In this document: piece by piece, positions 27,955 to 37,395 of the stretch
Numbering within the stretch: the first letter of the stretch is position 1
Layout of the letters: each line of letters starts with the position of its first letter
Assembly: GCA_021204175.1 (NCBI GenBank)
Contig: JAJPZT010000054.1
Location: 1-64,000 of the forward strand
Direction: 5' to 3'
DNA length: 64,000 bases
Source: Clostridiales bacterium
Lineage (GTDB): Bacteria; Bacillota; Clostridia; Lachnospirales; CAG-274
Position numbers and translations under genes: made by a program
The notes under the pieces: generated by a model
What the model saw: only the letters and a program-made list of their open reading frames with translations
The model's database searches: none
What the model was told of the DNA's origin: nothing

Positions 27955-29291
27955 AATATATTCCGGAAAGCGAATGGAGCTGTGAGGATCACAGAAAAGC
28001 CGCAGACAGAATAATTGACAATATTCAGATATTCATATCTCAGGACGGAGATGTAGAGGGAGCAATGAGTGACAGTCTCCAGCTGTTTACGGGCAGGGGA
28101 AAGGTACGTCAGGTTTTAGCCAAAACCTTTCAGGATAAAAACGCTATGGCGGCGGCTTTCCGCACGTTCCTGTTTGAAGCTTCTCCCAAACTGAAAGCAG
28201 TTTCGGAAAGGCTTTCTGTTCAGCCCCAGGAGTTAAGCGACAAAATCAAAACCGCAATGCAGGGGGCAATTTATACTTGGACGGAAGAGCAGGTTAAAAG
28301 CAAGCTTGATGATATTGCGGAACAGTATAAATATTTGGAGGTTATAGGCAAGGTACAGGGGACTACATATCACAGCATAGATGCTGCGAGAAATGATTTG
28401 GTGAACCAGTTCAGCTATTTGAGAATTCCGATGGCTGCTATAGAACAGCTTAACAAGCCCTGGTATCCTGCGCTTAAAGCCTTGAGAGACGTTGTTTATT
28501 CGGATACGTCGCATATGACCGGGGAACAGCGTCAGGCGGCAGTCTCCGCACTTGAACAGTACGGCATATTTGCTGAGGATTGTCTTAAAAACGGAAAGGC
28601 AGTGCTTGAAGATATTTTAAATTCAAAGAATATTGAATGTACCCCTGAGGAGCTGGATACGGTTTACGGCGGCTTAAAGGGCATAAACCACAATACGGCA
28701 CTGACACAGTTTAATAAAGAGCTTGAAGGACAGCTGGGAAAAATAAGCTTTGCAAGAAACAAGACCGATCTTTCGGAAACTTGGAAGTCGATTACGGGTA
28801 CGGAGTCTGTTAAGGACTGGTGCAGCAATTATAATGTTCCTTTGATGTGGATTATTCCCAAGGAGCTTAACAATGCATTCAGAACCCTGATTGACGTGCA
28901 GAACGGAAGCTACACTGTTGACAAGGCTGTGGTAAGCGCTTTAAACAGCCTGCGCAATATGGACACTTCTGTTTTGACAGACAGGGCTAAGATAGAAAAT
29001 TCTTTTGTCTCTTTGGTCGGTGAAGAATATTCACAGATTTGGGTTATGAACCGAACGGAGGTTATGACGGAAGCAAAGCTTAAAATAGGCAATGATATGA
29101 GTACGTGGACGGCGGCGGATTTGACGGTTCTTCAGGGCATTCTTAAGAGAATGAAGCAGGATAAGGCAAAGAAAGAAAAGCTTGCCGGAACAAAAAATTC
29201 CGTACGCAATATGAAAGATGATATTTTAAGAGATTTGGTAACGGCTTTTCTTGATTTACATCCAGAATACTGCGATGATTTTATAAAGTAG
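27936..29291 (+). CDS. brxC: BrxC-like protein, C-terminal part (out of frame)
   Basis: 451 codons as read from TTG 27936, but that TTG has no ribosome binding site and the first ATG is far inside. The sequence is helical (TWTEEQVKSKLDDIAEQY, then VQGTTYHSIDAARNDL) and has no enzyme motif. The overlap with the upstream ATPase, the -1 relationship and the smooth protein join at SGCPF/WALKY show that it is the C-terminal third of the same protein rather than an independent gene. Expression would need one extra base in the CCCTTTT tract, programmed -1 slippage there, or initiation at an inner codon. Confidence 0.75.
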   Translation: MPFWALKYIPESEWSCEDHRKAADRIIDNIQIFISQDGDVEGAMSDSLQLFTGRGKVRQVLAKTFQDKNAMAAAFRTFLFEASPKLKAVSERLSVQPQELSDKIKTAMQGAIYTWTEEQVKSKLDDIAEQYKYLEVIGKVQGTTYHSIDAARNDLVNQFSYLRIPMAAIEQLNKPWYPALKALRDVVYSDTSHMTGEQRQAAVSALEQYGIFAEDCLKNGKAVLEDILNSKNIECTPEELDTVYGGLKGINHNTALTQFNKELEGQLGKISFARNKTDLSETWKSITGTESVKDWCSNYNVPLMWIIPKELNNAFRTLIDVQNGSYTVDKAVVSALNSLRNMDTSVLTDRAKIENSFVSLVGEEYSQIWVMNRTEVMTEAKLKIGNDMSTWTAADLTVLQGILKRMKQDKAKKEKLAGTKNSVRNMKDDILRDLVTAFLDLHPEYCDDFIK

Positions 29292-29307
29292 GAAAGGGGC
29301 TGGCAGT

Positions 29308-31671
29308 GTGACAATTCAAGAGGTTATAGCTGTATTTCAAAAGGAAAAGCAAAATAATCTGCCCTCCCGTTTCCCCTGCCGGGCTGTAATGGTAAGCACA
29401 ATCGGGCAGTATACGAAGCTTCTTTCGGAGCTGAAAAAAATAAGCGACATATGGGTAATAAAATCAAGCGAAATTTTATCAAGCGCAGATATTATGCCCG
29501 ACTATTCAAAGCTTTGCTCGAAGGCTTACAGAAATGAATGGGTTATTTTAACCGGAGTCGGCGAATATCTCAGGCTGTTTTCTCAAAAAGAGGTGTTAGA
29601 CAGGCGGTTTGCCTCACTTTGGGCTTATCAGCAGCCGGCAAGCAGCACGGGGCGGATAATTATTCCCTTATGGGGCTGTGAAGCCCAGTGGTTTGACGGA
29701 GCAATAGGTCTTAATAATGACATAAGACAGGAAGACTTTTATTTTGACTGCACAACTCCCGGCAAACCCGAACAGACAATGAGTATATCCGTAGTTTCTG
29801 ATATGTTTGAACAGTATCTTTCTATGTTCGGCAGGGGCGGCGGAATGCTTTGCGTAGGACTGTTGGAATGGTTTGAATATTGGGAAAATCCTTCAGAGAA
29901 AAACAGCCGTTTTATTTTGCTTACAAAGCGGTACAGAAGCATTTTGCCCGTAAAGGGAAATATAACAATAAAGGTTACTAAAGATATTTCGGCATTTGTC
30001 AGAGAAAATATAACAGGCGGAGAATTTTTGACTGATGAAAACTGTTCAGAAGAAATGAGTTCAGAGCTGCTTCCCTATGTTTTGCAGGAAAATTCTTTAG
30101 ACGGCGCGCTTCTTAAAATTCTTAATGTTTCGGCTTTTTCAGGTGTTGACATTATGGGAAAATGGAATACTCTGTCGTTAAGCCGAAAAAAATTTGCGGC
30201 TCTCTGGCTTGAAATTCACCCGGATAACAGCTATTTAAACCACTGCTTTACAATTGCCGGGTCGGTTAAAGAAATTCCGTATCTTATATATCATGAGATA
30301 TTTAAAAAGAGAACAGACAGACCGGAGTGGGTTGATGAATTTAAAAAGCTGTCTTCTGTAATGATGATTAAACCCGACCCGGAATATTTTAAGGCGGTTG
30401 ACGCAATTCCCGAATTTGAAAACCGGCTGGACTATATTTCAAACAATATAAAGGAAGAAAAAATTTATCTTCTTAAAATGACAGGTCAGTGGCTGCGAAA
30501 AGATCCCGAACAGGCAGATAAAAGCAAAAAGCTTAAGGAAAGCATTCCGGCTCTTTCGGCATATCTTTCAAATGATTTGCCGCCGCTTAAAAATGATACG
30601 GGAGATTATTTGTTAAGGTATAAAATCCACAAGCTTGAAAATTCGCTGCCTGAAGATGAAGAGGCTTATTTTGGCAATATCAGCACAGAAGCTTTTGATT
30701 ATCGATATGCGGTTCTTTCGGAATATGAAGACAAAGAAACATTTTTTCTGTGGATTGATGCATTGGGTATAGAGTGGCTTTCTCTGCTGTATCGGAGCAT
30801 AACGGCAGGCTGCGGCGGAAAAATTATAAAGGCGGTTCCCACGCTGGCGGCTCTGCCTACGGAAACCCGTTTTAACGAACAGTGGAAAAGCATGGAGAAA
30901 GAGGGCATTGAATATAAAAAGTTAAATAAATTGGATAAACTGGCTCACAAGGGCGTTATTGACGAGCCTGATTATTATGCCTGTATTGAAGAACAGTTTA
31001 GTTTTATGGATGAAATCAGTAAATATGTTGATGATTTGCTGGGGAAATACCGCCGTGTTGTTATAACGGGAGATCGCGGCACAAGCCGTCTTGCCGCACG
31101 TTTTTTTCACGGCAGAGACGGAATAGAAGCACCGAAAAATACTGAAGTGTGCTGTTACGGCAGATACTGCAAGCTGCCGCCGGATACTGATTTATACCTT
31201 TCCGGCTTGAAAACCGTAAAGAACGGAAATGAGAGATATGCCGTATTTTGCAATTATGACCATTTTAAACAGCCAGGCTTTGCGGCAGGGGTGGAGGATG
31301 AAAACCCCGTTTACGGAGAAATTCACGGCGGCGGCGCTCCGGAAGAAGTACTTGTTCCCGTAATTGTGGTGGAAAGCAGCAAAGAAATTCCGCTGTCGGC
31401 GGTTTGGGAAAAAGATACCGTAAAAATTTCGGGAAAGAAAGCAATGCTTAAGGTTTTGTTTAACAGCCCCGTTGAAAATTTATCTGTGAAAACGGCGGGT
31501 ATTCAGGCGGAGGTATCAAAAGAAAATTCGGGCAAAGCCTGGAAAGCAGTTTTTTCGGGTATTAAACCGGGAAAATATACCGTAAGTGTAATTGCGGACG
31601 GACGCATTGCGGATTTGGCTGAAATTACGCTGCTTTCGGCTCTGGGCGGCGGAGGCGGTGATTTGCCTTGA
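29308..31671 (+). CDS. pglZ: PglZ-domain phosphatase-like protein
   Basis: 787 aa. PglZ is the hallmark protein of BREX systems and has an alkaline-phosphatase-like fold. The core elements are FFLWIDALGIEWL (~480), PTLAALPTETRFN, VVITGDRGTSRLAAR (~583) and GEIHGGGAPEEVLVP (~670, the metal-site region). The N-terminal ~450 residues show no known motif. A Ig-like C-terminal tail (~700-787) ends the protein. The start is GTG at 29308 (a second GTG is 2 nt upstream in another frame) with a GGAAAGGGG ribosome binding site, 16 nt after the BrxC C-terminal frame. Its role is probably checking or licensing DNA marking with BrxC. Confidence 0.92.
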   Translation: MTIQEVIAVFQKEKQNNLPSRFPCRAVMVSTIGQYTKLLSELKKISDIWVIKSSEILSSADIMPDYSKLCSKAYRNEWVILTGVGEYLRLFSQKEVLDRRFASLWAYQQPASSTGRIIIPLWGCEAQWFDGAIGLNNDIRQEDFYFDCTTPGKPEQTMSISVVSDMFEQYLSMFGRGGGMLCVGLLEWFEYWENPSEKNSRFILLTKRYRSILPVKGNITIKVTKDISAFVRENITGGEFLTDENCSEEMSSELLPYVLQENSLDGALLKILNVSAFSGVDIMGKWNTLSLSRKKFAALWLEIHPDNSYLNHCFTIAGSVKEIPYLIYHEIFKKRTDRPEWVDEFKKLSSVMMIKPDPEYFKAVDAIPEFENRLDYISNNIKEEKIYLLKMTGQWLRKDPEQADKSKKLKESIPALSAYLSNDLPPLKNDTGDYLLRYKIHKLENSLPEDEEAYFGNISTEAFDYRYAVLSEYEDKETFFLWIDALGIEWLSLLYRSITAGCGGKIIKAVPTLAALPTETRFNEQWKSMEKEGIEYKKLNKLDKLAHKGVIDEPDYYACIEEQFSFMDEISKYVDDLLGKYRRVVITGDRGTSRLAARFFHGRDGIEAPKNTEVCCYGRYCKLPPDTDLYLSGLKTVKNGNERYAVFCNYDHFKQPGFAAGVEDENPVYGEIHGGGAPEEVLVPVIVVESSKEIPLSAVWEKDTVKISGKKAMLKVLFNSPVENLSVKTAGIQAEVSKENSGKAWKAVFSGIKPGKYTVSVIADGRIADLAEITLLSALGGGGGDLP

Positions 31672-31868
31672 CAAAAAAGAAGACTTGCTGCGACTGCGGA
31701 AAAGCACTTAAAAAAGACGAAACCGCTCTTTCGAAAAAGCTGATAGATATAGATACTGAAGAGTTTTATTGTTTACACTGTATGGCTGAATATTTCGGCT
31801 GCAGTGAAAATGATTTAAAAATCAAAATAAGAGAATTTAAAGAGCAGGGATGCACACTTTTCTTGTAA
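31668..31868 (+). CDS. 66-aa zinc-ribbon protein in BREX-like operon
   Basis: Two C-x2-C pairs (CCDCGKALK near the start and YCLHCMAEYF ~34) predict one zinc ribbon, and a charged helical tail (KIKIREFKEQGC) follows. The start is TTG at 31668, overlapping the PglZ stop by 4 nt (TTGA), so translation is coupled. An AGGCGG lies upstream. I recall similar small proteins in Firmicutes near comparable genes, without known function. Its position between pglZ and brxL suggests a structural or adaptor part of the complex. Confidence 0.72.
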   Translation: MTKKKTCCDCGKALKKDETALSKKLIDIDTEEFYCLHCMAEYFGCSENDLKIKIREFKEQGCTLFL

Positions 31869-31880
31869 GGAGGGCAAAGT

Positions 31881-33347
31881 ATGCTTGAAAATAAAGTAAA
31901 AGAAATATTTGCCGATATGGTTGTTCTTAAAGACCCACAGCGGAGTGAATGCTTTTCAAATTTAAGTATGCCGTCGTATATGCGTGACTGGCTGGTTATG
32001 AAGTTTTCAGACGAGGACGGCTCTGTAGACTATGACAGTGTACGCAGATATATTAAGAAATATATCCCCGGCAAGGATGATTTTGAACAGTATAAATTTC
32101 AAATGATAAACGGCGAAGAGGTTCAGTTTCTTGCCCGTGTTCGGGTGAATGTAGACATAAAAACCGGAAAGACAAGGTTTGAGCTGCCTGATTTCGGCGG
32201 AGCAAGAGGCGGGGCAGCCGGAATTGTTGCTAACGATGTTGCCGATGAATGGCAGGCGACACTTTTGCATGAAAGTGAAAACTGGGGAATTATTACATTG
32301 GAATGGCTGCTTGAAGGAACAGCCTCAAGACCCAGAGGCGTTATTTCAATGATTGATTATAAGCCCTTTTGCCCCTACTTTATAGATATGGATTTTTTCA
32401 GAGAAGCAAGAAAGGAATTTAATATTCATGAATGGATTGACGTAATTCTTATGGCAATTGACTATAATCCCGACGGATATGTAGACGAAAAGGGTCAAAT
32501 CAGCGAAGAAAAAAAGCTGTGTTTCCTCAGAAGGCTGCTTCCTTTTGTGGAAAAAAGAGTAAATCTTATAGAGCTTGCTCCGAAGGGAACGGGAAAAAGC
32601 TATGTTTTTGAAAAAATCAGCAAGAGAGGCTGGCTTATAAGCGGCGGAACGGTTTCGAGGGCTTCTCTGATTTATGACAATGCAAAAAAAACCGGCGGTC
32701 TGCTGACACGTTTTGATTATGTGGGCTTTGACGAGGTTCAGTCAATTACTTTCGAGCAGCCCGGGCAAATTCAGCAGGCGTTGAAGCATTATATGGAGTT
32801 CGGCGAGATTAAAGGCTTTGACGCTGCTTTGACAGCCGAAGCGGGGGTTATAGTTTTAGGCAACATAAATGCGGAAAAGTTTGACATAAACAAAAATATG
32901 GTGGAGCATATAAGCGAGGTTTTCGGAGAATCAGCAACGCTGGACAGATTTCACGGCTTTATTCCCGGCTGGGAAATTCCCAGAATGACTACGGGAATGA
33001 TTGCCCATGGCTGGGCAATAAATACCGAATACTTTGCTGAGGTTATGCATGAGCTCAGAAGCGATTTGTCATATGCTTCTATTGTTGAAGAGCTTATAAG
33101 CTATAATTCAAATTCGGATAAACGTGACATAATGGCAATAAAGCGTCTTTGCACGGCTTTTCTTAAGCTGCTTTTCCCCCATGTGCAGTCTGCCGATGAT
33201 ATAAGCAGAGAGGATTTTGAACATTACTGCCTGAATCCGGCTCTTGAAATGAGAGGAGTAATTAAAAAGCAGCTTTGCATTATCGACCCCAAGGAATTTG
33301 ACGTCCCCGGCAAAAGAACAATTCCCGAGGTTATTTACAGCAGGTGA
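31881..33347 (+). CDS. brxL: BrxL-like AAA+ protein, short form
   Basis: 488 aa. Walker A LAPKGTGKSYVFEK at ~235 and Walker B DYVGFDEVQSI at ~280 lie in a BrxL-type AAA+ core. NLSMPSYMRDWLVMKF is the typical N-terminal region. It is shorter than type 1 BrxL (about 680 aa) and shows no Lon-like protease part at the C-terminus (the end reads KQLCIIDPKEFDVPG). BrxL assembles as a DNA-binding ring and is an effector in BREX. The ATG follows AAGGAGG, 12 nt after the zinc-ribbon gene. Confidence 0.9.
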   Translation: MLENKVKEIFADMVVLKDPQRSECFSNLSMPSYMRDWLVMKFSDEDGSVDYDSVRRYIKKYIPGKDDFEQYKFQMINGEEVQFLARVRVNVDIKTGKTRFELPDFGGARGGAAGIVANDVADEWQATLLHESENWGIITLEWLLEGTASRPRGVISMIDYKPFCPYFIDMDFFREARKEFNIHEWIDVILMAIDYNPDGYVDEKGQISEEKKLCFLRRLLPFVEKRVNLIELAPKGTGKSYVFEKISKRGWLISGGTVSRASLIYDNAKKTGGLLTRFDYVGFDEVQSITFEQPGQIQQALKHYMEFGEIKGFDAALTAEAGVIVLGNINAEKFDINKNMVEHISEVFGESATLDRFHGFIPGWEIPRMTTGMIAHGWAINTEYFAEVMHELRSDLSYASIVEELISYNSNSDKRDIMAIKRLCTAFLKLLFPHVQSADDISREDFEHYCLNPALEMRGVIKKQLCIIDPKEFDVPGKRTIPEVIYSR

Positions 33348-33351
33348 TTTT

Positions 33352-34488
33352 ATGGATAAGTTTATTTATGCCGATAACGCAGCCACCACAAAGCTTGACC
33401 CCGAGGCTTTTGAAGCTATGAAGCCCTTTTTGCTGGAGCAATATGCAAATGCTTCACAAGCCTATTCCTTTGCGCGCACTGCAAGAAAAGCGCTTTCGGA
33501 TTCCAGAAAAACAATAGCCGCCCTAATAGGGGCAAAACCGGAAGAAATCTTTTTTACCTCCGGAGGAACCGAAAGCGACAACTGGGCTGTAAAAAGCTCA
33601 ATGCTTATGCCGGGAGATAAAAACGGAGTCATAACCTCCGAAATAGAACATCACGCTGTTCTTAATTCGGTGAAAGCTATGGGAAGACAGGGCTTTGACT
33701 GTAAGTATATTCCCGTTGACTCATTCGGAGAGGTTCATCCCGAGGCACTGCTTAATATTATTTCCGACAAGACAAGGCTTGTTTCGGTGATGCTTTCAAA
33801 TAATGAGGTTGGAACAATAGAGCCTGTAGCCGGGCTTGCTTCAATTGCCCATTCATACGGAGCATTGTTTCATACAGATGCAGTACAGTCTGTAGGGCAT
33901 ATACCCGTTAATATTAATGAACTGGGAGTAGATTTGCTGTCTGCTTCCGCACATAAGTTTAACGGCCCCAAAGGCATAGGTTTTTTATATATAAGGGAAG
34001 GAGTAAATCTTCCGGCTTTTAATGACGGCGGTTCTCAGGAAAATAATAAACGGGCGGGGACGGAAAATACAGCGGCAATTGTGGGAATGGCGGCAGCTCT
34101 CAGCAGCTGTTATGCCCGTCTTGAAGAAAATGCCGCTCACCTTAAAGGTCTTGAAACGCAGCTGCTTTCTATGCTTAATTCCGCTGAAATTGATTATTTA
34201 AGAAACGGAGCAGCTTATCATGTTCCTGGAAATATGAGCCTTTCCTTTAAAGGGGTACAGGGTGAAATGCTTCTTCACCGCCTTGATTTGATGGGAATTT
34301 GCGTTTCTACAGGTTCTGCCTGCGACAGCAGGAATACTCAGCTGTCGCATGTTTTGAAGGCAATGAAAATTCCCCGCGAATATGCACTTGGTACTATACG
34401 CATATCTCTCGGTAAAGATAATACAAAAGAAGAAACAGAAAAAATAGGCAATTCACTTATAAAAATTCTAAAACAAATAAAAAAATAA
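33352..34488 (+). CDS. Cysteine desulfurase of the BREX-like operon (DndA/IscS type)
   Basis: 378 aa from ATG 33352 (MDKFIYADNAATT), preferred over an upstream in-frame start inside brxL because AGGTGA precedes it and the fold begins here. Class V aminotransferase: PLP lysine in SAHKFNGPKG (~202), EHHAVLNS, HTDAVQSVGH, and catalytic Cys in STGSACDSR (~323). It generates protein-bound persulfide from cysteine. It is the last gene of the operon, 4 nt after brxL, and is distinct from the ThiI-fused desulfurase at 8932. A dedicated desulfurase next to a DndC-like BrxP parallels DndA-DndC in phosphorothioate systems. Confidence 0.92.
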   Translation: MDKFIYADNAATTKLDPEAFEAMKPFLLEQYANASQAYSFARTARKALSDSRKTIAALIGAKPEEIFFTSGGTESDNWAVKSSMLMPGDKNGVITSEIEHHAVLNSVKAMGRQGFDCKYIPVDSFGEVHPEALLNIISDKTRLVSVMLSNNEVGTIEPVAGLASIAHSYGALFHTDAVQSVGHIPVNINELGVDLLSASAHKFNGPKGIGFLYIREGVNLPAFNDGGSQENNKRAGTENTAAIVGMAAALSSCYARLEENAAHLKGLETQLLSMLNSAEIDYLRNGAAYHVPGNMSLSFKGVQGEMLLHRLDLMGICVSTGSACDSRNTQLSHVLKAMKIPREYALGTIRISLGKDNTKEETEKIGNSLIKILKQIKK

Positions 34489-34660
34489 AAGAAATGCCTT
34501 TGGGGATAAAAACTTCTGTTGTCGGGGAAGTGCGTTCGGTATTCTTGTATGTTTGTTTGCTGCCATATACATCGCTTCCTTGCATGTGCCGGAATGATGA
34601 ATTGTCAACCGATTTTTTCAGTAAAACTTTTTTAAGCAAAAATAATTGTTTTCAACAAAA
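34489..34660. other. Short non-coding gap between convergent operons
   Basis: No supported gene. A minus-strand frame of 60 codons overlaps the desulfurase 3' end and has no ribosome binding site. The stretch up to about 34610 reads like a transcribed spacer or an old repeat; no second copy is in the window. Confidence 0.4.
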
Positions 34661-34700
34661 AAAGCAGGCAGCCCGACGCTGTCCGCTTTTTATAATTTTT
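34661..34700 (+). terminator. Bidirectional terminator between desulfurase and helicase
   Basis: AAAGCAGGCAGC pairs with GCTGTCCGCTTT (one mismatch, one G-T) around CCGAC, followed on the plus strand by TTTATAATTTTT. A7 on the other side provides a T-run for the minus-strand helicase gene. Confidence 0.75.
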
Positions 34701-37395
34701 AAAGATCTTCGCTGTATTTATCGCTTTTTATTAAGTTTTCCTTTACTGTAAGAAGCTGGAGATTTTCGGGCTCGGTAAAACCTCCCTGTGAAAGAGGAAT
34801 TATGTGGTCTATTTGAAAATCAAGCTTATTTTTGCTTCTGCAGCCGCTTTCCTTGCTGAAATAAAAGCCTTCGTCGTCGGTATATCTTCTGAAGATTTCA
34901 TCTCTCAGCTTAAAGCCCAGCTCAGGGTATCTTTCCTTAATTTCCTGCAGAGGCAGCTCTTTTATTTTAATTAATTCGTTTTCGGTAATAGGTTCTGCAA
35001 AGCCTGTTTCATAATCTTCCGGGTGCTTCTGTTTATCTCTTTCTTTAAAAACAAGCTGTCTGAAAGCCTTTGCATTGTTTACGCCGAAAAAAGCAGACCA
35101 TTTGTCTTTATTCTTTTCCCATTCTTCATCTGCAAAGTCGATAATATCGCCTCCGGCTTCAACGGCATTTTTTACAACAAGGCTTATGTCATAATTTGAA
35201 CGTTCTTCAAAGTCAATCAGCTTGGGAAGCTCTCCTGTTTGGCTGTAATAATTTACAATATCCTCAATATCTCCTTTGTTATAGCCCAAAAGCGCCTCTT
35301 TTTCTCCGAAAAGTGTTTCGTCTATATGGTCTGCAAGCTCAGGGCTCTCAAGCTCTTCTTCCGAAACGTCGGGCAGCCAAGCCATAAGACTTTCGTAAGC
35401 TTCCTTCATACAGTCATAAACAAGAATATTGCAGCTTTTGGCTTCATCGTCCTCATCTTCACCCTTAACAAGGTATGAAAAATTATATATTCCCACGGGT
35501 ATTCTTTCGATAAAATCCAAAGAAGAAAGCCTTTCGTCAATTGTTTCGTCGGCAATTTTTGCAAATTCTTCGATTTTTCCGATTGATATAAGACGTAAAA
35601 TCTGCTTTTGGGTTTCTCTGTTGTTTATGTTGAAATCGGCGTTTGTGTCAATGAAAAGCTTTTCGGGGTTGACCCATGCAATTTTATCCTTCCAGTCGTC
35701 TATAAAGCTTACAATATAGGCTGTTTTTGTGCCTCCTGCCCTTGTGCCTCTCAAAGCCCTTCCTATCATCTGGGTCATAAGAATGGTTGACTTTGTGGGA
35801 CGGGTTAAAAACACCGTTTTTGTTTCCGGCAGGTCTGTGCCTTCCGTAAGAATATTGACATTTATTATAACATTTATTTTGCCCTTTCGAAAATCATTTA
35901 TTATAATTTCATTTTGTTTGGCTGACCTTACGACACTCGTCGCTGCGTCTCTTATATCCGAAACAACATAGCCGGACTTAATACCCTTTTCACGGAAAAG
36001 CGTATTAAGGGCTATCGCCATACCTACAGACGGGGCAAAAACTATTGTCTGACCGTATTTTTCACTGTTGTTTTTATAGTGATCTACAATAAGGCTGTTT
36101 CGGTTTCTGTTGTTGAAAATTTGATTTGCAAGGTCGTTTCCTATGCTGCCGATGTCGAAAAATTTATCGCCTACTATTCTGTCTAATTTCTCCTTGCCGC
36201 CGCAGGCTTCGAAAAGCTTTGTCATATCCTCCCCTGTTTTCACCGATTCAAAGTGAGGCTCGGACAAAATTCCTCTGTTTATAAGCTCCCTTAAATCGAT
36301 TTTATAAACAATATCGTCGGGAAACAGCTTTTTAAGAAGACCAAGCTCATTTTCGGCAGTTCTGAAAGGGGTCGCCGTAAGCCCCAGCAGCTTATAGTTA
36401 GGGCAGTACTTCTTTACCTCGTCTATTATAGCCCTGTATTCCGAAGCGGCGGCGTGGTGTGCCTCGTCTATTACCAAAAACACTTTGTCTGAATTGGGCT
36501 TAAGCCAGTTTTTAACAAACTTCTCCATACCTCTTTTAAGGCTTGTTTTGCTTGAAATTATAATATCGTCGGAAGCCTTAATATGTATGGGCTTGTCGTG
36601 CTTTCCCGAAATTATTCTCCAGTTGTATTTGCTGCCGTTTTTCGAAACCTTTCTGCAGCAAACCTTTTCAAAGGCTTTTTCCGCCTGATTTAAAAGCTCG
36701 TGTCTGTGGGCAATCCACACAACCTTTCCGCCTTTGTCCAAAACATTTTCCATAAGCCAGTAGGCGGCGGTTAAGGTTTTTCCTGCTCCCGTAGGAAGAA
36801 CGAGAACGCCTGCATAGCTTGTGTTTTCGGAAATTGCGGCGGTCATATTTTTGACTGCTTCTATTTGATGCTCATAAAGTGAGATATTTGTGTTTTTTTC
36901 GTCAACTGTCATACTTCCGGCAGATTTATTTGCTGTAGGCTTATTAAGAGCAGTCTCAAAATCAAAGCCTAATTCTTCGCCGGTGCTGTTTTTGTCTGAA
37001 ACAGAGATATTTTTACCCGACTTTAAACAACGTTTTTCCGCTGTTCTTATTTTACCTCTGTAATAATCCGTTTTAAACTTGTCGGGATAAAGCTTAACAA
37101 ACTCCAAAAGCTCCTTATCCCTTTTCAAGCCGTAAAGAGAATCAAATTTATTTCTGTAAGGATTAAGTCTTCCGTCCTTTCTGGTTTTTATGCTTTTTTC
37201 GGCATAAATCAGTCCCTCTTCAAATTTTTTCTGCTTGTTAAGATAATAGCTTAAATTATTGTTTGCATAGGTATAACAGTCATCAAGCTCGAGACATTTT
37301 TTTAAGCATTCTTCCGCTTTATCGAATTTTTTTTGTTTTTCATACTCAAGGGCTTTTTCAAAATATTTGCCCGGATTTTTCGGTTTGAACATCAA
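34699..37395 (-). CDS. TPR - superfamily 2 helicase - HNH protein
   Basis: 898 aa with three parts. TPR-like helical repeats lie at ~8-115 (ALEYEKQKKFDKAEECLKKC). A SF2 helicase core spans ~180-560: motif I VLPTGAGKTLTA, motif II LVIDEAHHAA, motif III GLTATPFR, and motif VI MIGRALRGTRAGG. Near the C-terminus is an HNH nuclease with FQIDHIIPLSQGGF and ENLQLLTVKEN. This is an all-in-one ATP-driven DNA translocase and nuclease of a kind typical for defence islands. Its start (37395) overlaps the stop of the WYL regulator by 4 nt, so it is coupled to it and most likely kept under its control. No specific named system is recognised. Confidence 0.88.
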   Translation of the reverse strand: MMFKPKNPGKYFEKALEYEKQKKFDKAEECLKKCLELDDCYTYANNNLSYYLNKQKKFEEGLIYAEKSIKTRKDGRLNPYRNKFDSLYGLKRDKELLEFVKLYPDKFKTDYYRGKIRTAEKRCLKSGKNISVSDKNSTGEELGFDFETALNKPTANKSAGSMTVDEKNTNISLYEHQIEAVKNMTAAISENTSYAGVLVLPTGAGKTLTAAYWLMENVLDKGGKVVWIAHRHELLNQAEKAFEKVCCRKVSKNGSKYNWRIISGKHDKPIHIKASDDIIISSKTSLKRGMEKFVKNWLKPNSDKVFLVIDEAHHAAASEYRAIIDEVKKYCPNYKLLGLTATPFRTAENELGLLKKLFPDDIVYKIDLRELINRGILSEPHFESVKTGEDMTKLFEACGGKEKLDRIVGDKFFDIGSIGNDLANQIFNNRNRNSLIVDHYKNNSEKYGQTIVFAPSVGMAIALNTLFREKGIKSGYVVSDIRDAATSVVRSAKQNEIIINDFRKGKINVIINVNILTEGTDLPETKTVFLTRPTKSTILMTQMIGRALRGTRAGGTKTAYIVSFIDDWKDKIAWVNPEKLFIDTNADFNINNRETQKQILRLISIGKIEEFAKIADETIDERLSSLDFIERIPVGIYNFSYLVKGEDEDDEAKSCNILVYDCMKEAYESLMAWLPDVSEEELESPELADHIDETLFGEKEALLGYNKGDIEDIVNYYSQTGELPKLIDFEERSNYDISLVVKNAVEAGGDIIDFADEEWEKNKDKWSAFFGVNNAKAFRQLVFKERDKQKHPEDYETGFAEPITENELIKIKELPLQEIKERYPELGFKLRDEIFRRYTDDEGFYFSKESGCRSKNKLDFQIDHIIPLSQGGFTEPENLQLLTVKENLIKSDKYSEDL

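Noticed and set aside
34457-34639. 60-codon minus-strand frame
   Set aside because: Overlaps the desulfurase 3' end and has no ribosome binding site.
36485-36688. 67-codon plus-strand frame
   Set aside because: Antisense to the helicase gene.
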